This document shows positions 11,818-24,115 of a stretch of 64,000 nucleotides of DNA, piece after piece. The position numbers and the translations under genes were made by a program. The stretch spans positions 65,676,916-65,740,915 of the forward strand of contig CM049315.1 of NCBI GenBank assembly GCA_026874595.1. Reading direction: 5' to 3'. Position 1 is the stretch's first letter. Every line of letters begins with the position of its first letter. The DNA is from Sipunculus nudus (lineage: Eukaryota > Annelida > Sipuncula > Golfingiida > Sipunculidae). The notes under the pieces are model-generated. The model did no database searches, was not told where the DNA came from, and saw only the letters and a list, made by a program, of their open reading frames with translations.

Positions 11818-12483
11818 GTAAAACCACTGCCCTCTTTCCTAACTCTTATTAGTCTACATTTAGTTCGACACACGCTGATATTATTATACAAATACATATG
11901 ATGTTCACTGTGACACATGATGCACGATTGAAGGTCACATCAGGGTGAGGTCATATATTCTGGTCGCACATCTTTGTCGTCTCCTCATCTGTCAAAGATG
12001 ACAACCCATAAAGCAGACGACATTTAAACCTCCGCAAATAACCTTCCTCTACGCAGGTATCTATGTCTAACTCTATCAACTGTCACCATTACACGCTGTC
12101 ACCATTACATAGGCTACGTCAAAAGGGACGGTTAAGAAAGTCCTGCAAGCCGTGGGATTCATGAGGGAATGACTCACTGGCGTTTGGGAGAAAGGATGTA
12201 TGCTACACAGTCGATCAGAGTGAGTGACTCTCCAAGGTTATTTTCGTTTTTCTTTGGACTTAAAGTGTGTTGAGGTTCCCATTCCAAGGCTCTGTCAACA
12301 GTCGTTATACATTACTTAAAGACCATTCTCTGACTGACTCTTGACGAATGTACATCGTGACATGGAATTGGTGCTAATGGGGCGGTGTGAAAAAAAAGGC
12401 TCATACATTTTCCGAGTGTTTCAGATTGTCTTGTTTCACAGTTAATAATAAGGTTTGATAAGGTTTGATAAGGTTTAAAAAGG
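11818..12483. other. Unassigned, non-coding
   Basis: A 10-bp direct repeat, AAGGTTTGAT, occurs about three times near 12450-12478. Otherwise no open frame or repeat was recognised. Confidence 0.5.
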
Positions 12484-12518
12484 TGGGGTTAGGGGTGGGG
12501 GGGAGGGTGGGGGGAGGG
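12484..12518 (+). other. G-quadruplex-prone tract
   Basis: Six G runs (4, 4, 7, 3, 6 and 3 G) are separated by 1-4 nt within 35 nt, including GGGGTTAGGGG. This exceeds the usual four-run G-quadruplex rule. It lies about 70 bp before the first unit of the 45-bp satellite. Confidence 0.8.
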
Positions 12519-12586
12519 TGATAAGACTGTTGTCTGGATTTATGTGGACGAGACTGGAGAGAATCTAGACGTCATAATCTTAAAAA

Positions 12587-15500
12587 CATTGTACCGTGGA
12601 GTGTCTGTTCAGATGTGTCGTGAATACATTGTGTTGTACCGGGGAGGACCTGTTCAGATCCGCCGTGTATTCATCGTGTTTTACCGGGGAGAATCTGTTC
12701 AGATCTGCCGTGTATTCATCGTGTTTTACCGGGGAGAACCTGTTCAGATCCGCCGTGTATTCATCGTGTTTTACCGGGGAGAATCTGTTCAGATCTGCCG
12801 TGTATTCATCGTGTTTTACCGGGGAGAATATGTTCAGATCTGCTGTGTATTCATCGTGTTTTACCGGGGAGAATATGTTCAGATCTGCCGTGTATTCATG
12901 GTGTTTTACCGGGGAGAACCTGTTCAGATCCGCCGTGTATTCATCGTGTTTTATCGGGGAGAATCTGTTCAGATCTGCCGTGTATTCATCGTGTTTTACC
13001 GGGGAGAACCTGTTCAGATCCGCCGTGTATTCATCGTGTTTTATCGGGGAGAATCTGTTCAGATCTGCTGTGTATTCATCGTGTTGTACCGGGGAGAATC
13101 TGTTCAGATCTGCCGTGTATACATTGTGTTTTACCGGGGAGAATCTGTTCAGATCTGCCGTGTATTCATCGTGTTTTAACGGGGAGAATCTGTTCAGATC
13201 TGCTGTGTATTCATCATGTTTTACCGGGGAGAATCTGTTCAGATCTGCCGTGTATTCATCGTGTTTTACCTGGGGAAATCCTGTTCTGCCATTAATTCAT
13301 CGTGTTTTACCGGGGAGAACCTGTTCAGATCTGCTGTGTATTCATCGTGTTTTAACGGGGAGGATCTGTTCAGATCTACCGTGTATTCATCGTGTTTAAA
13401 CGGGGAGGATCTGATCAGATCGGCTGTGTATTCATCGTGTTATACCGGGGAGAATATGTTCAGATGTGTCGTGAATACATTGTGTTGTACCGGGGAGGAC
13501 CTGTTCAGATCCGCCGTGTATTCATCGTGTTTTACCGGGGAGAATCTGTTCAGATCTGCCGTGTATTCATCGTGTTTTACTGGGGAGAACCTGTTCAGAT
13601 CCGCCGTGTATTCATCGTGTTTTACCGGGGAGAATCTGTTCAGATCTGCCGTGTATTCATCGTGTTTTACCGGGGAGAATATGTTCAGATCTGCTGTGTA
13701 TTCATCGTGTTTTACCGGGGAGAATCTGTTCAGATCTGCCGTGAATTCGTCGTGTTTTACGGGGGAGAATCTGTTCAGATCTGCCGTGTATTCATCGTGT
13801 TTTAACGGGGAGAATCTGTTCAGATCTGCTCTGTATTCATCGTGTTGTACCGGGGAGAATCTGTTCAGATCTGCCGTGTATACATTGTGTTTTACCGGGG
13901 AGAATCTGTTCAGATCTGCCGTGTATTCATCGTGTTTTAACGGGGAGAATCTGTTCAGATCTGCTGTGTATTCATCATGTTTTACCGGGGAGAATCTGTT
14001 CAGATCTGCCGTGTATTCATCGTGTTTTACCTGGGGAAATCCTGTTCTGCCATTAATTCATCGTGTTTTACCGGGGAGAACCTGTTCAGATCTGCTGTGT
14101 ATTCATCGTGTTTTAACGGGGAGGATCTGTTCAGATCTACCGTGTATTCATCGTGTTTTACCGGGGAAGGTCTGTTCAGAGCTGCTGTGTATTCATCGTG
14201 TTTTAACGGGGAGGATCTGTTCAGATCTGCCGTGTATTCATCGTGTTTTACCGGGAAGAATCTCTTCATATCTGCTGTGTATTCATCGTGTTTTAACGGG
14301 GAGGATCTGTTCAGATCTGCCGTGTATTCATCGTGTTTAAACGGTGAGGATCTGTTCAGATCTGCCGTGTATTCATCGTGTTTTAACGGTGAGGATCTGT
14401 TCAGATCTGCTGTGTATTCATCCTGTTTTAACGGGGAGGATCTGTTCAGATCTGCTGTGTATTCATCGTGTTTTAACGGGGAGGATCTGTTCAGATCTGC
14501 CGTGTATTCAACGTGTTTTAACGGGAAGGATCTGTTCAGATCTGCTGTGTATTCATCGTGTTTTAACGGGGAGGATCTGTTCAGATCTGCTGTGTATTCA
14601 TCGTGTTATACCGGGGAGAATCTGTTCAGATCTGCTGTGTATTCATCGTGTTATACCGGGGAGAATCTGTTCAGATCTGCTGTGTATTCATCGTGTTATA
14701 CCGGGGAGGATCTGTTCAGATCTGCCGTGTATTCATCGTGTTTTAACGGGGAGGATATGTTCCGATCTGCCGTGTATTCATCGTGTTTTAAAGGGGAGGA
14801 TCTGTTCAGATCTGCTGTGTATTCATCGTGTTATATCGGGGAGAATCTGTTCAGATCTGCCGTGTATTCATCGTGTTATACCGGGGAGAATCTGTTCAGA
14901 TCTGCTGTGTATTCATCGTGTTATACCGGGGAGGATCTGTTCAGATCTGCCGTGTATTCATCGTGTTTTACCGGGGAGAATCTGTTCAGATCTGCTGTGT
15001 ATTCATCGTGTTTTACCGGGGAGAATCTGTTCAGATCTGCCGTGTATTCATCGTGTTTTACCGGGGAGAATCTGTTCAGATCTGCCGTGTATTCATCGTG
15101 TTATACCGGGGAGAATCTGATCAGATCTGCTGTGTATTCATTGTGTTATACAGGGGAGGATCTGTTCAGATCTGCCGTGTATTCATCGTGTTTTAACGGG
15201 GAGGATATGTTCAGATCTGCCGTGTATTCATCGTGTTTAAACGGGGAGAATCTGTTCAGATCTGCTGTGTATTCATCGTGTTATACCGGGGAGAATCTGA
15301 TCAGATCTGACGTGTATTCATCGTGTTATACCGGGGAGAATCTGTTCAGATCTGCCGTGTATTCATCGTGTTTTAACGGGGAGGATATGTTCAGATCTGC
15401 CGTGTATTCATCGTGTTTAAACGGGGAGGATATGTTCAGATCTGCTGTGTATTCATCGTGTTATACCGGGGAGAATCTGTTCAGATCTGCCGTGTATTCA

Positions 15501-18247
15501 TCTTGTTTTACCCGGGAGAATCTGTTCAGATCTGCCGTGTATTCATCGTGTTTTACCGGGGAGAATCTGTTCAGATCTGCCGTGTATTCATCGTGTTTTA
15601 CCGGGGAGAATCTGTTCAGATCTGCCGTGTATTCATCGTGTTCTATCGGGGAGAATCTGTTCAGATCTGCTGTGTATTCATCGTGTTTTAACGGGGAGGA
15701 TCTGTTCAGATCTGCCGTGTATTCATCACGTTTTAACGGGGAGGATATGTTCAGATCTGCCGTGTATTCATCGTGTTTTAACGGGGAGGATCTGTTAAGA
15801 TCTGCTGTGTATTCATCGTGTTATACCGGGGAGAATCTGTTCAGATCTGCCGTGTATTCATCGTGTTATACCGGGGAGAATCTGTTCAGATCTGCCGTGT
15901 ATTCATCGTGTTATACCGGGGAGAATCTGTTCAGATCTGCCGTGTATTCATCGTGTTATACCGGGGAGAATCTGTTCAGATCTGCTGTGTATTCATCGTG
16001 TTATACCGGGGAGAATCTGTTCAGATCCGCCGTGTATTCATCGTGTTATACCGGGGAGAATCTGTTCAGATCCGCCGTGTATTCACCGTGTTATACCGGG
16101 GAGTATCTGTTCAGATCTGCTGTGTATTCATCGTGTTATACCGGGGAGGATCTGTTCAGATCTGCTGTGTATTCATCATGTTTTAACGGGGAGGATATGT
16201 TCAGATCTGCCGTGTATTCATCACGTTTTAACGAGGAGGATCTGTTCAGATCTGCTGTGTATTCATCGTGTTATACCGGGGAGGATCTGTTCAGATCTGC
16301 TGTGTATTCATCGTGTTATACCGGGGAGAATCTGTTCAGATCCGCCGTGTATTCATCGTGTTATACCGGGGAGGATCTGTTCAGATCTGCCGTGTATTCA
16401 TCGTGTTTTAACGGGGAGGATATGTTCAGATCTGCCGTGTATTCATCGTGTTATACCGGGAAGAATCTGTTCAGATCTGCCGTGTATTCATCGTGTTATA
16501 CCGGGGAGAATCTGTTCAGATCTGCCGTGTATTCATCGTGTTATACCGGGGAGAATCTGTTCAGATCTGCCGTGTATTCATAGTGTTCTATCGGGGAGAA
16601 TCTGTTCAGATCAACCGTGTATTCATCGTGTTATACCGGGGAGAATCTGTTCAGATCTGCTGTGTATTCATCGTGTTATACCGGGGAGAATCTGTTCAGA
16701 TCTGTCGTGTATTCATCGTGTTATACCGGGGAGGATCTGTTCAGATCTGCCGTGTATTCATCGTGTTATACCAGGGAGAGTCTGTTCAGATCTGCCGTGT
16801 ATTCATCGTGTTATACCGGGGAGAATCTGTTCAGATCTGCTGTGTATTCATCGTGTTATACCGGGGAGAATCTGTTCAGATCCGCCGTGTATTCATCGTG
16901 TTATACCGGGGAGAATCTGTTCAGATCCGCCGTGTATTCACCGTGTTATACCAGGGAGGATCTGTTCAGATCTGCTGTGTATTCACCGTGTTATACCGGG
17001 GAGGATCTGTTCAGATCTGCTGTGTATTCATCGTGTTATACCGGGGAGGATCTGTTCAGATCTGCCGTGTATTCATCGTGTTTTAACGGGGAGGATATGT
17101 TCAGATCTGCCGTGTATTCATCGCGTTTGAACGGGGAGGATCTGTTCAGATCTGCTGTGTATTCATCGTGTTATACCGGGGAGGATCTGTTCAGATCTGC
17201 TGTGTATTCATCGTGTTATACCTGGAAGAATCTGTTCAGATCCGCCGTGTATTCATCGTGTTATACCGGGGAGGATCTGTTCAGATCTGCCGTGTATTCA
17301 TCGTGTTTTAACGGGGAGGATATGTTCAGATCTGCCGTGTATTCATCGTGTTTTAACGGGGAGGATCTGTTCAGATCTGCTGTGTATTCATCGTGTTATA
17401 CCGGGGAGAATCTGTTCAGATCTGCCGTGTATTCATCGTGTTTTACCGGGGAGAATCTGAACAGATCTGCCGTGTATTCATCGTGTTTTACCAGGAAGAA
17501 TTTGAACAGATCTGCCGTGTATTCATCGAGTTTTACCGGGGAGAATCTGTTCAGATCTGCTGTGTATTCACCGTGTTATACCGGGGAGGATTTGTTAAAA
17601 TCTGCCGTGTATTCATCGTGTTTTAACTGGGAGGATCTGTTCAGATCTGCTGTGTATTCATCGTGTTATACCGGGGAGAATCTGTTCAGATCTGCCGTGT
17701 ATTCATCGTGTTCTATCGGGGAGAATCTGTTAAGATCTGCTGTGTATTCATCGTGTTTTAACGGGGAGGATCTGTTCAGATCTGCCGTGTATTCATCGTG
17801 TTTTAACGGGGAGGATATGTTCAGATCTGCTGTGTATTCATCGTGTTATACCAGGGAGAATCTGTTCAGATCTGCCGTGTATTCATCGTGTTTTACCGGG
17901 AAGAATCTGTTCAGATCTGCCGTGTATTCATCGTGTTATACCGGGGAGAATCTGTTCAGATCTGCCGTGTATTCATCGTGTTATACCGGGGAGAATCTGT
18001 TCAGATCTGCCGTGTATTCATCGTGTTCTATCGGGGAGAATCTGTTCAGATCTGCCGTGTATTCATCGTGTTATACCGGGGAGAATCTGTTCAGTTCTGC
18101 TTTGTATTCATCGCGTTATACCGGGGAGAATCTGTTCAGATCTGTCGTGTATTCATCGTGTTATACCGGGGAGAATCTGTTCAGATCTGCTGTGTATTCT
18201 TTGTGTTTTACCGGGAAGAATCTGTTCAGATCCGCCGTGTATTCAGG
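12587..18247. repeat. 45-bp satellite, about 125 copies
   Basis: Each 45-bp unit contains TACCGGGGAGAATCTGTTC, the palindrome CAGATCTG and CGTGTATTCATCGTG. Frequent variants are TTTTACC/TTATACC/TTTTAAC, GAGAATC/GAGGATC/GAGAACC, and GCCGT/GCTGT. A 41-bp variant (TACCTGGGGAAATCC, then TGTTCTGCCATTAATTC) occurs at about 13265-13305 and 14026-14066. The stretch 12610-13216 is duplicated at 13461-13977 minus two units, so the left third is itself a larger duplication. All three + frames are mostly open because 45 is a multiple of 3. The longest frame (13977-16583, 868 codons) reads SAVYSSCFTGENLFR repeatedly, stops at a TAG near 16580, then continues 16617-18251. Coding is unproven. Confidence 0.98.
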
Positions 18248-20992
18248 TTAAAGCTATCCCCTGACATCAGGCTAAACTACGCCCTGAGATCAGGTTAAGG
18301 CTACCTATGAGGATCTGAGAGGTAGCTTCAAACTGATCTTAATGCAGCTTTAAATTGATCTCAATGTAGCTTAAGCTTGATATCAGGGTAACCTTAACCT
18401 GATGTCAGGGGTTAGCTTAAACCTGAACTCGGAGGTGGCTATAGCCTGATGTCAAGGGGTAGCTTTAACCTGATCTCAGGTGGAAGCTTTAACTTGATCT
18501 CAGAGGTAGCTTTAACCTGATGTCAGTGGGGAAGCTTTACCCTGATCTCAGAGGTAGCTTTAACCTTATCTCAGGGGAAAGCTTTACCCTGATCTCAGAG
18601 GTAGCTTTAACCTGATATCAGGGGGAAGCTTTAACTTGATCTCAGAGGTAGCTTTAACCTGATCTCAGGGGGAAGCTTTACCCTGAACTCAAAGGTAGCT
18701 TTAACCTGATCTCCGGGGGAAGCTTTACCCTGACCTCAAAGGTAGCTTTAACCAGATCTCAGGGGGAAGCTTTAACTTGATCTCAGAGGTAGCTTTAACC
18801 TGATCTCAGGGGGAAGCTTTACCCTGAACTCAAAGGTAGCTTTAGCCTGCTCTCCGGGGGTAGCTTTACTCTGATCTCAGAGGTAGCTTTAACCAGATCT
18901 CAGGGGGAAGCTTTAACTTGATCTCAGAGGTAGCTTTAACCTGATCTCAGGGGGAAGCTTTAACTTGATCTCAAAGGTAGCTTTAACCTGATCTCAGGGG
19001 TAAGCTTTACCCTGATCTCAGAGGTAGCTTTAACCTGATCTCTGGGGAAACTTTACCCTGATCTCAGAGGTAGCTTTAACTTGATCTCAGGGGAAAGCTT
19101 TACCCTGATCTCAGAGGTAGCTTTAACTTGATCTCAGGGGAAAGCTTTACCCTGATCTCAGAGGTAGCTTTAACTTGATCTCAGGGGAAAGCTTTACCCT
19201 GATCTCAGAGGTAGCTTTAACCTGATCTCAGGGGGAAGCTTTACCCTGATCTCAGAGGTAGCTTTAACTTGATCTCAGGGGAAAGCTTTACCCTGATCTC
19301 AGAGGTAGCTTTAACCTGATCTCAGGGGTAAGCTTTACCCTGATCTCAGAGGTAGCTTTAACCTGATCTCAGTGGTAAGCTTTACCCTGATCTCAAAGGT
19401 AGCTTTAACCTGATCTCAGAGGGAAGCTTTAACTTGATCTCAGAGGTAGCTTTAACCTGATCCCAGGGGGAAGCTTTACCCTGATCTCAAAGGTAGCTTT
19501 AACTTGGTCTCTGGGGGAAGCTTTAACTTGATCTCAGAGGTAGCTTTAACCTGGTCTCCGGGGGAAGCTTTAACTTGATCTCAGAGGTAGCTTTAACCTG
19601 ATCTCCGGGGGAAGCTTTAACTTGATCTCAGAGGTAGCTTTAACCTGATCTCCGGGGGAAGCTTTACCCTGATCTCAAAGGTAGCTTTAACCTGATCTCT
19701 TGGGGAAGCTTTAACTTGATCTCAGAGGTAGCTTTAACCTGGTCTCCGGGGGAAGCTTTAACTTGATCTCAGAGGTAGCTTTAACCTGGTCTCCGGGGGA
19801 AGCTTTAACTTGATCTCAGAGGTAGCTTTAACTTGATCTCAGGGGGAAGCTTTACCCTGATCTCAGAGGTAGCTTTAACCTGATCTCCGGGGGACGCTTT
19901 AACTTGATCTCAGAGGTAGCTTTAACCTGATCTCCGGGGGAAGCTTTAACTTGATCTCAGAGGTAGCTTTAACCTGGTCTCCGGGGGAAGCTTTAACTTG
20001 ATCTCAGAGGTAGCTTTAACCTGATCTCCGGGGGAAGCTTTAACTTGATCTCAGAGGTAGCTTTAACCTGATCTCCGGGGGAAGCTTTACCCTGATCTCA
20101 GAGGTAGCTTTAACCTGATCTCAGGGGGAAGGTTTAACTTGATCTCAGAGGTAGCTTTAACCTGATCTCAGGGGGAAGCTTTACCTTGATCTCAGAGGTA
20201 GCTTTAACCTGATCTCTGGGGGAAGCTTTAACTTGATCTCAGAGGTAGCTTTAACCTGGTCTCCGGGGGAAGCTTTAACTTGATCTCAGAGGTAGCTTTA
20301 ACCTGGTCTCCGGGGGAAGCTTTACCCTGATCTCAAAGGTAGCTTTAACCTGTTCTCTGGGGGAAGCTTTAACTTGATCTCAGAGGTAGCTTTAACCTGG
20401 TCTCCGGGGGAAGCTTTAACTTGATCTCAGAGGTAGCTTTAACCTGGTCTCCGGGGGTAGCTTTAACTTGATCTCAGAGGTAGCTTTAACCTGATCTCTG
20501 GGGGAAGCTTTACCCTGATCTCAGAGGTAGCTTTAACCTGATCTCTGGGGGAAGCTTTAACTTGATCTCAGAGGTAGCTTTAACCTGGTCTCCGGGGGAA
20601 GCTTTAACTTGATCTCAGAGGTAGCTTTAACCTGGTCTCCGGGGGTAGCTTTAACTTGATCTCAGAGGTAGCTTTAACCTGATCTCTGGGGGAAGCTTTA
20701 CCCTGATCTCAGAGGTAGCTTTAACCTGATCTCTTGGGGAAGCTTTAACTTGATCTCAGAGGTAGCTTTAACCTGGTCTCCGGGGGAAGCTTTAACTTGA
20801 TCTCAGAGGTAGCTTTAACCTGGTCTCCGGGGGTAGCTTTAACTTGATCTCAGAGGTAGCTTTAACCTGATCTCTGGGGGAAGCTTTACCCTGATCTCAG
20901 AGGTAGCTTTAACCTGATCTCTGGGGGAAGCTTTAACTTGATCTCAGAGGTAGCTTTAACCTGGTCTCCGGGGGTAGCTTCCCCTGATCTCA
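18248..20992. repeat. 47-bp dimeric satellite, about 58 copies
   Basis: A 47-bp unit is made of two related halves (24 + 23 bp): AGCTTTAACCTGATCTCAGG with extra GGGA, and AGCTTTAACTTGATCTCAGA with GGT. Many units contain AAGCTT. Units at the left edge (18248-18480) are strongly diverged. Toward the right a higher-order repeat is visible: the marker CCGGGGGTAG recurs at 20451, 20639, 20827 and 20968, i.e. 188, 188 and 141 bp apart (4, 4 and 3 units). It abuts the 45-bp array directly at about 18247. Confidence 0.97.
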
Positions 20993-21825
20993 TTGTACCT
21001 TTAACATCATCACGGTACACTATCCTGGTAACTGGATTTACTAACATCATCACGGTAACTGCTTGTTACTGACACCATAACGGTTACTGATTGTTATGAA
21101 CTCCAAAGTAAGAGATAAGTCAGATTGATTGAGATTTAATCTAATCAAGGATTCAAAGAAACTATAGATCCCGTATATGGTGTTTAATCAAGTAATTGTT
21201 TGGTGTAATTTGACAAATTTCTGCGGTGTTTTGGTGCAAACACTGTTTTTCATACCTGTAGACCAATATGTCACGGCCGCCGTTCACGTGTCACGTTTCT
21301 GAACAGGTGAATGTCCAGGCCGAACCTCCACGCTCAATACAATGTTATAAAGCTGGGCTTATAAACACAGTTTAACATGCTATCGCCAGCTTTATAATTT
21401 TTTCCTTAAGTACGTGTCGTTATGACGGGAAGCGTGGGCTTGCAAGTAAATCTTTCAATCACACTTCGTATTGTTGGCAAAATCCATGGGATTAACTGTA
21501 CACTGATGAAACTATTGTGCGCTTGTCCCGACAAACACTATCAACTGGATTTATTGAAAACATGACCAGTGTGTCTCAGGAAAAAGGGCTTTTAAATCCG
21601 ACCTTTCATTATACTTACTGTCCTGTCGTGTCTAATTGTCCCCGGACAATTTATGCCGCACATATTGTCACGCAATATAAGGTTTATTTTATAACAGTCA
21701 GGAAACGCCCACTGTCTGTCTGTCCCTTTCTACGTTTTTTCCTCTGCCAATATCTCTCTCTCTCTCTCTTTCTCTCCCTCGCTTCCCAAATACCAATACC
21801 AATAAATACAAGACAATATATATAT
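20993..21825. other. Unassigned; small TC repeat
   Basis: ATCATCACGGTA occurs twice near 21006-21056. A (TC)n tract lies at about 21752-21780. A 108-codon + frame (21517-21843) overlaps the TC tract and the LTR edge and has no recognisable domain. Confidence 0.5.
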
Positions 21826-22620
21826 TGTTATGGAACCTACTAACAACAGATCACGTAGTCGTCACGAGCATAAATTTTGTTATGGAGATAAAAAAACAGA
21901 TGAACAAATAATGATAATTTATTCTTAAAACAACCCTAACAATACAATACACTTAATCAATACAATTACACAGTATAACAAAAGTATAACAGTAAATCAA
22001 TACAAGTATATAAATAAAATGTACAGTACCTGGATACCACCAATGTCACAGAGACAACAATTCCTTTAAAACGTATAATCCAGATGAACAGTTCACATAA
22101 ATCTTCTCAGAGAATAATAGTCCAATTCAATCACAAAATCATTCTGTTGTAATCCAAAACGAGAAGTTCTTATAATCCCGAAAGCAAACTGGAAACAGGC
22201 CGAATTAAATATGCATACAGTTCGTAGAATCCCTTACACTACTGCAATTATCGGATAGGTCCCAAAACTATTTCACACTCTTCATTGTCCGCTGGTATAT
22301 TTCTCTCTCCTCCCTCGGCTCTAAACACAGCCCCTATTTATAACTTTTCATTCGAAAATTCTAGAAACTTCTGTTTCACGAACAATCTCAAAGAACCCAA
22401 CAATACCTAATAAAAACGCCCAAAGAACATTACAAGACACTCGCCAATAGAGCGGGACCAGCCCAGAAAGTTCCAGATTAGCATGAGCGCTGTGTTTCTA
22501 CACGTCAGACCCCAAACGTTGGCCGGGCCAGCTCGCACGTCTCACATGGCAACGGACAATGATAGCGCTACACACACACATGTAAGACTGCTGCAAACAA
22601 TAAAAGAGACATCTATAACA
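21826..22620 (-). mobile_element. Solo LTR, copy 1
   Basis: A 795-bp sequence closely related to 34653-35480. On the minus strand it begins TGTTATAGATGTCTC and ends GGTTCCATAACA, i.e. TG...CA termini. Inside, on the minus strand, a TATAAATA box (complement of 22335-22342) is followed downstream by AATAAA (complement of 21918-21923), as expected for promoter and polyadenylation signals of an LTR. There are no internal retroviral-type genes beside it. It sits in an AT repeat, so the target duplication is ambiguous (ATAT on both sides). The superfamily is not determinable from an LTR alone. Confidence 0.85.
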
Positions 22621-22625
22621 ATATA

Positions 22626-22674
<49 letters not shown>
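22621..22674. repeat. (AT)n microsatellite
   Basis: About 25 AT dinucleotides immediately beside the solo LTR, which probably inserted into it. Confidence 0.97.
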
Positions 22675-22676
<2 letters not shown>

Positions 22677-22698
22677 GTTGAATTCCTTCTAGATACAC

Positions 22699-22795
22699 CG
22701 AACCTAACACAATGGCCCCGATGTCACGTGATCGAGTGCAAGACCATCGAACCTACCACCATGGCCTTGATGTCACGTGACTGCGTTTGAAGCCT
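22699..22795. repeat. 49-bp direct duplication with CACGTG
   Basis: Two copies start CGAACCTA at 22699 and 22748. Each contains ATGTCACGTGA, so the E-box-like palindrome CACGTG occurs twice, 49 bp apart. Possible regulatory value is inferred only from the motif. Confidence 0.8.
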
Positions 22796-23150
22796 TATTA
22801 CAATACGGACTATGACTTGTACCTGGGGGTACCAGGTGTTGTACGGTTACGAAATAATTGTTTAATTGTCATGCAAACCATATCTGATTGTTACATGACG
22901 AAGAGTAAATGCGGCCTAGAATCCATGGTTGTAATTTCGTAGACGCCTGCGGGCATGTATGTTTAATATTCTGCGTAGAGTATGTAAACAGTGTAGTGCA
23001 GATTTAGGAATTCTCAAGCTTCTTTGTGGATTATCATCCTGGACGGCTTTGTGTTAATGGATCTGATGTGAGTTAACTGTCTTCTGGATGGTCCGAAGAC
23101 CTGGGTGAGCATCCGCCTGGATCAGCTGCCGATACTCAGTTAAGTGTGTC
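22796..23150. other. Unassigned, non-coding
   Basis: No open frame, repeat or RNA gene recognised. Confidence 0.5.
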
Positions 23151-23520
23151 ATTAGGGCCCCGTTTGAATTAGCCGGTGCCCTATAGTTTTCGCCCTGTCC
23201 GTAGATCTATCCGTCCGTCTGTCTGTCCGACTGTTCTCCTGTCCGTCAGTCCACAAATTCGAATCCGGATTTCAAACTCGACTTCTTCATGGCCCACACT
23301 AACTAAGAAACCAAAAGTTTTGGGGTCATGAGGTCACAAATGAAGGTCACAGGAACCACATATTTAAATGATCATGGAGGCATTGTAAATGTTTCATCCA
23401 AAATCTTTCACTTTTGGATTACCTAACAATAGGGGAAGAAAATGATTCGACATCACAAGTTCAAAGGTCAAGATCACAGGACCATCCTGCTGATTTTTAT
23501 GCAGACCAGTTGCTTACCAT
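23151..23520. mobile_element. Dispersed element related to the 7.28-8.03 kb insertion
   Basis: The left edge, TTAGGGCCCCG then CGGTGCCCTATAG and a GTCCGT/GTCTGTCC-rich stretch, is the reverse complement counterpart of the right edge of the element at 7280-8035. It therefore belongs to the same or a sister family in the opposite orientation. The interior differs, with no 145-bp units, and carries AGGTCA hexamers at 23331, 23344 and 23465. The right boundary is approximate. Confidence 0.7.
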
Positions 23521-23930
23521 TAAATACATCTGATGTAATTTTGCTTCTATTTTTGGATGCTTCACACCCACACCTTCATACACGACAATCACTGACTCAA
23601 CCCTTAACATCTTGGTTCAAATGTTTAATTACTGTTTTGGGTCATTTCCCTCTGTTTCTACAAATAATCAGGTCCTTTATTATACTTTCCAAGCATCGCT
23701 CATCCCGCACTGGAAGGCTTGTGGAGCCCTTCCTGACCTGTCAGTATTCTAGTTTCTTTCCATAAATTTTATTTATATTAATGTTAGGGATGCTCAGTTA
23801 ACTGAAAACAGTGTACCACAGTGTGAAAGTTATCATTTTTTACAAAGTTTAACGTGTACATAACTATAAGAATTAAAGATTGTTAAAGTTTTCTGTTGGC
23901 TTTCCATGAATGTACCTGTGACGGTATGAG
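23521..23930. other. Unassigned, non-coding
   Basis: Covered partly by a 107-codon + frame (23442-23765) that starts within the dispersed element and shows no domain. Confidence 0.45.
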
Positions 23931-24115
23931 CCTGCACTGTAGTGTGACCGTGACAATATGTGTAAACCAGGCCTGCACTAGTGTGTAACCGTGACAATAT
24001 GTATATACCAGGCCTGCACTGTAGTGTGACCGTGACAATATGTGTAAACCAGGCCTGCACTGTAGTGTAACCGTGACAATATGTATATACCAAGCCTGTA
24101 CTGTAGTGTGACATG
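23931..24115. repeat. 41-bp minisatellite, about 4.5 copies
   Basis: CCTGCACT (CCTGTACT in the last copy) recurs at 23931, 23972, 24013, 24054 and 24095, each 41 bp apart. Units contain GTGACCGTGACAATATG. Alternate units read GTGTAAACC and GTATATACC, hinting at an 82-bp dimer. Confidence 0.95.

Noticed and set aside
23442-23765. 107-codon open frame as a gene
   Set aside because: Begins inside a dispersed repeat and has no recognisable motif.
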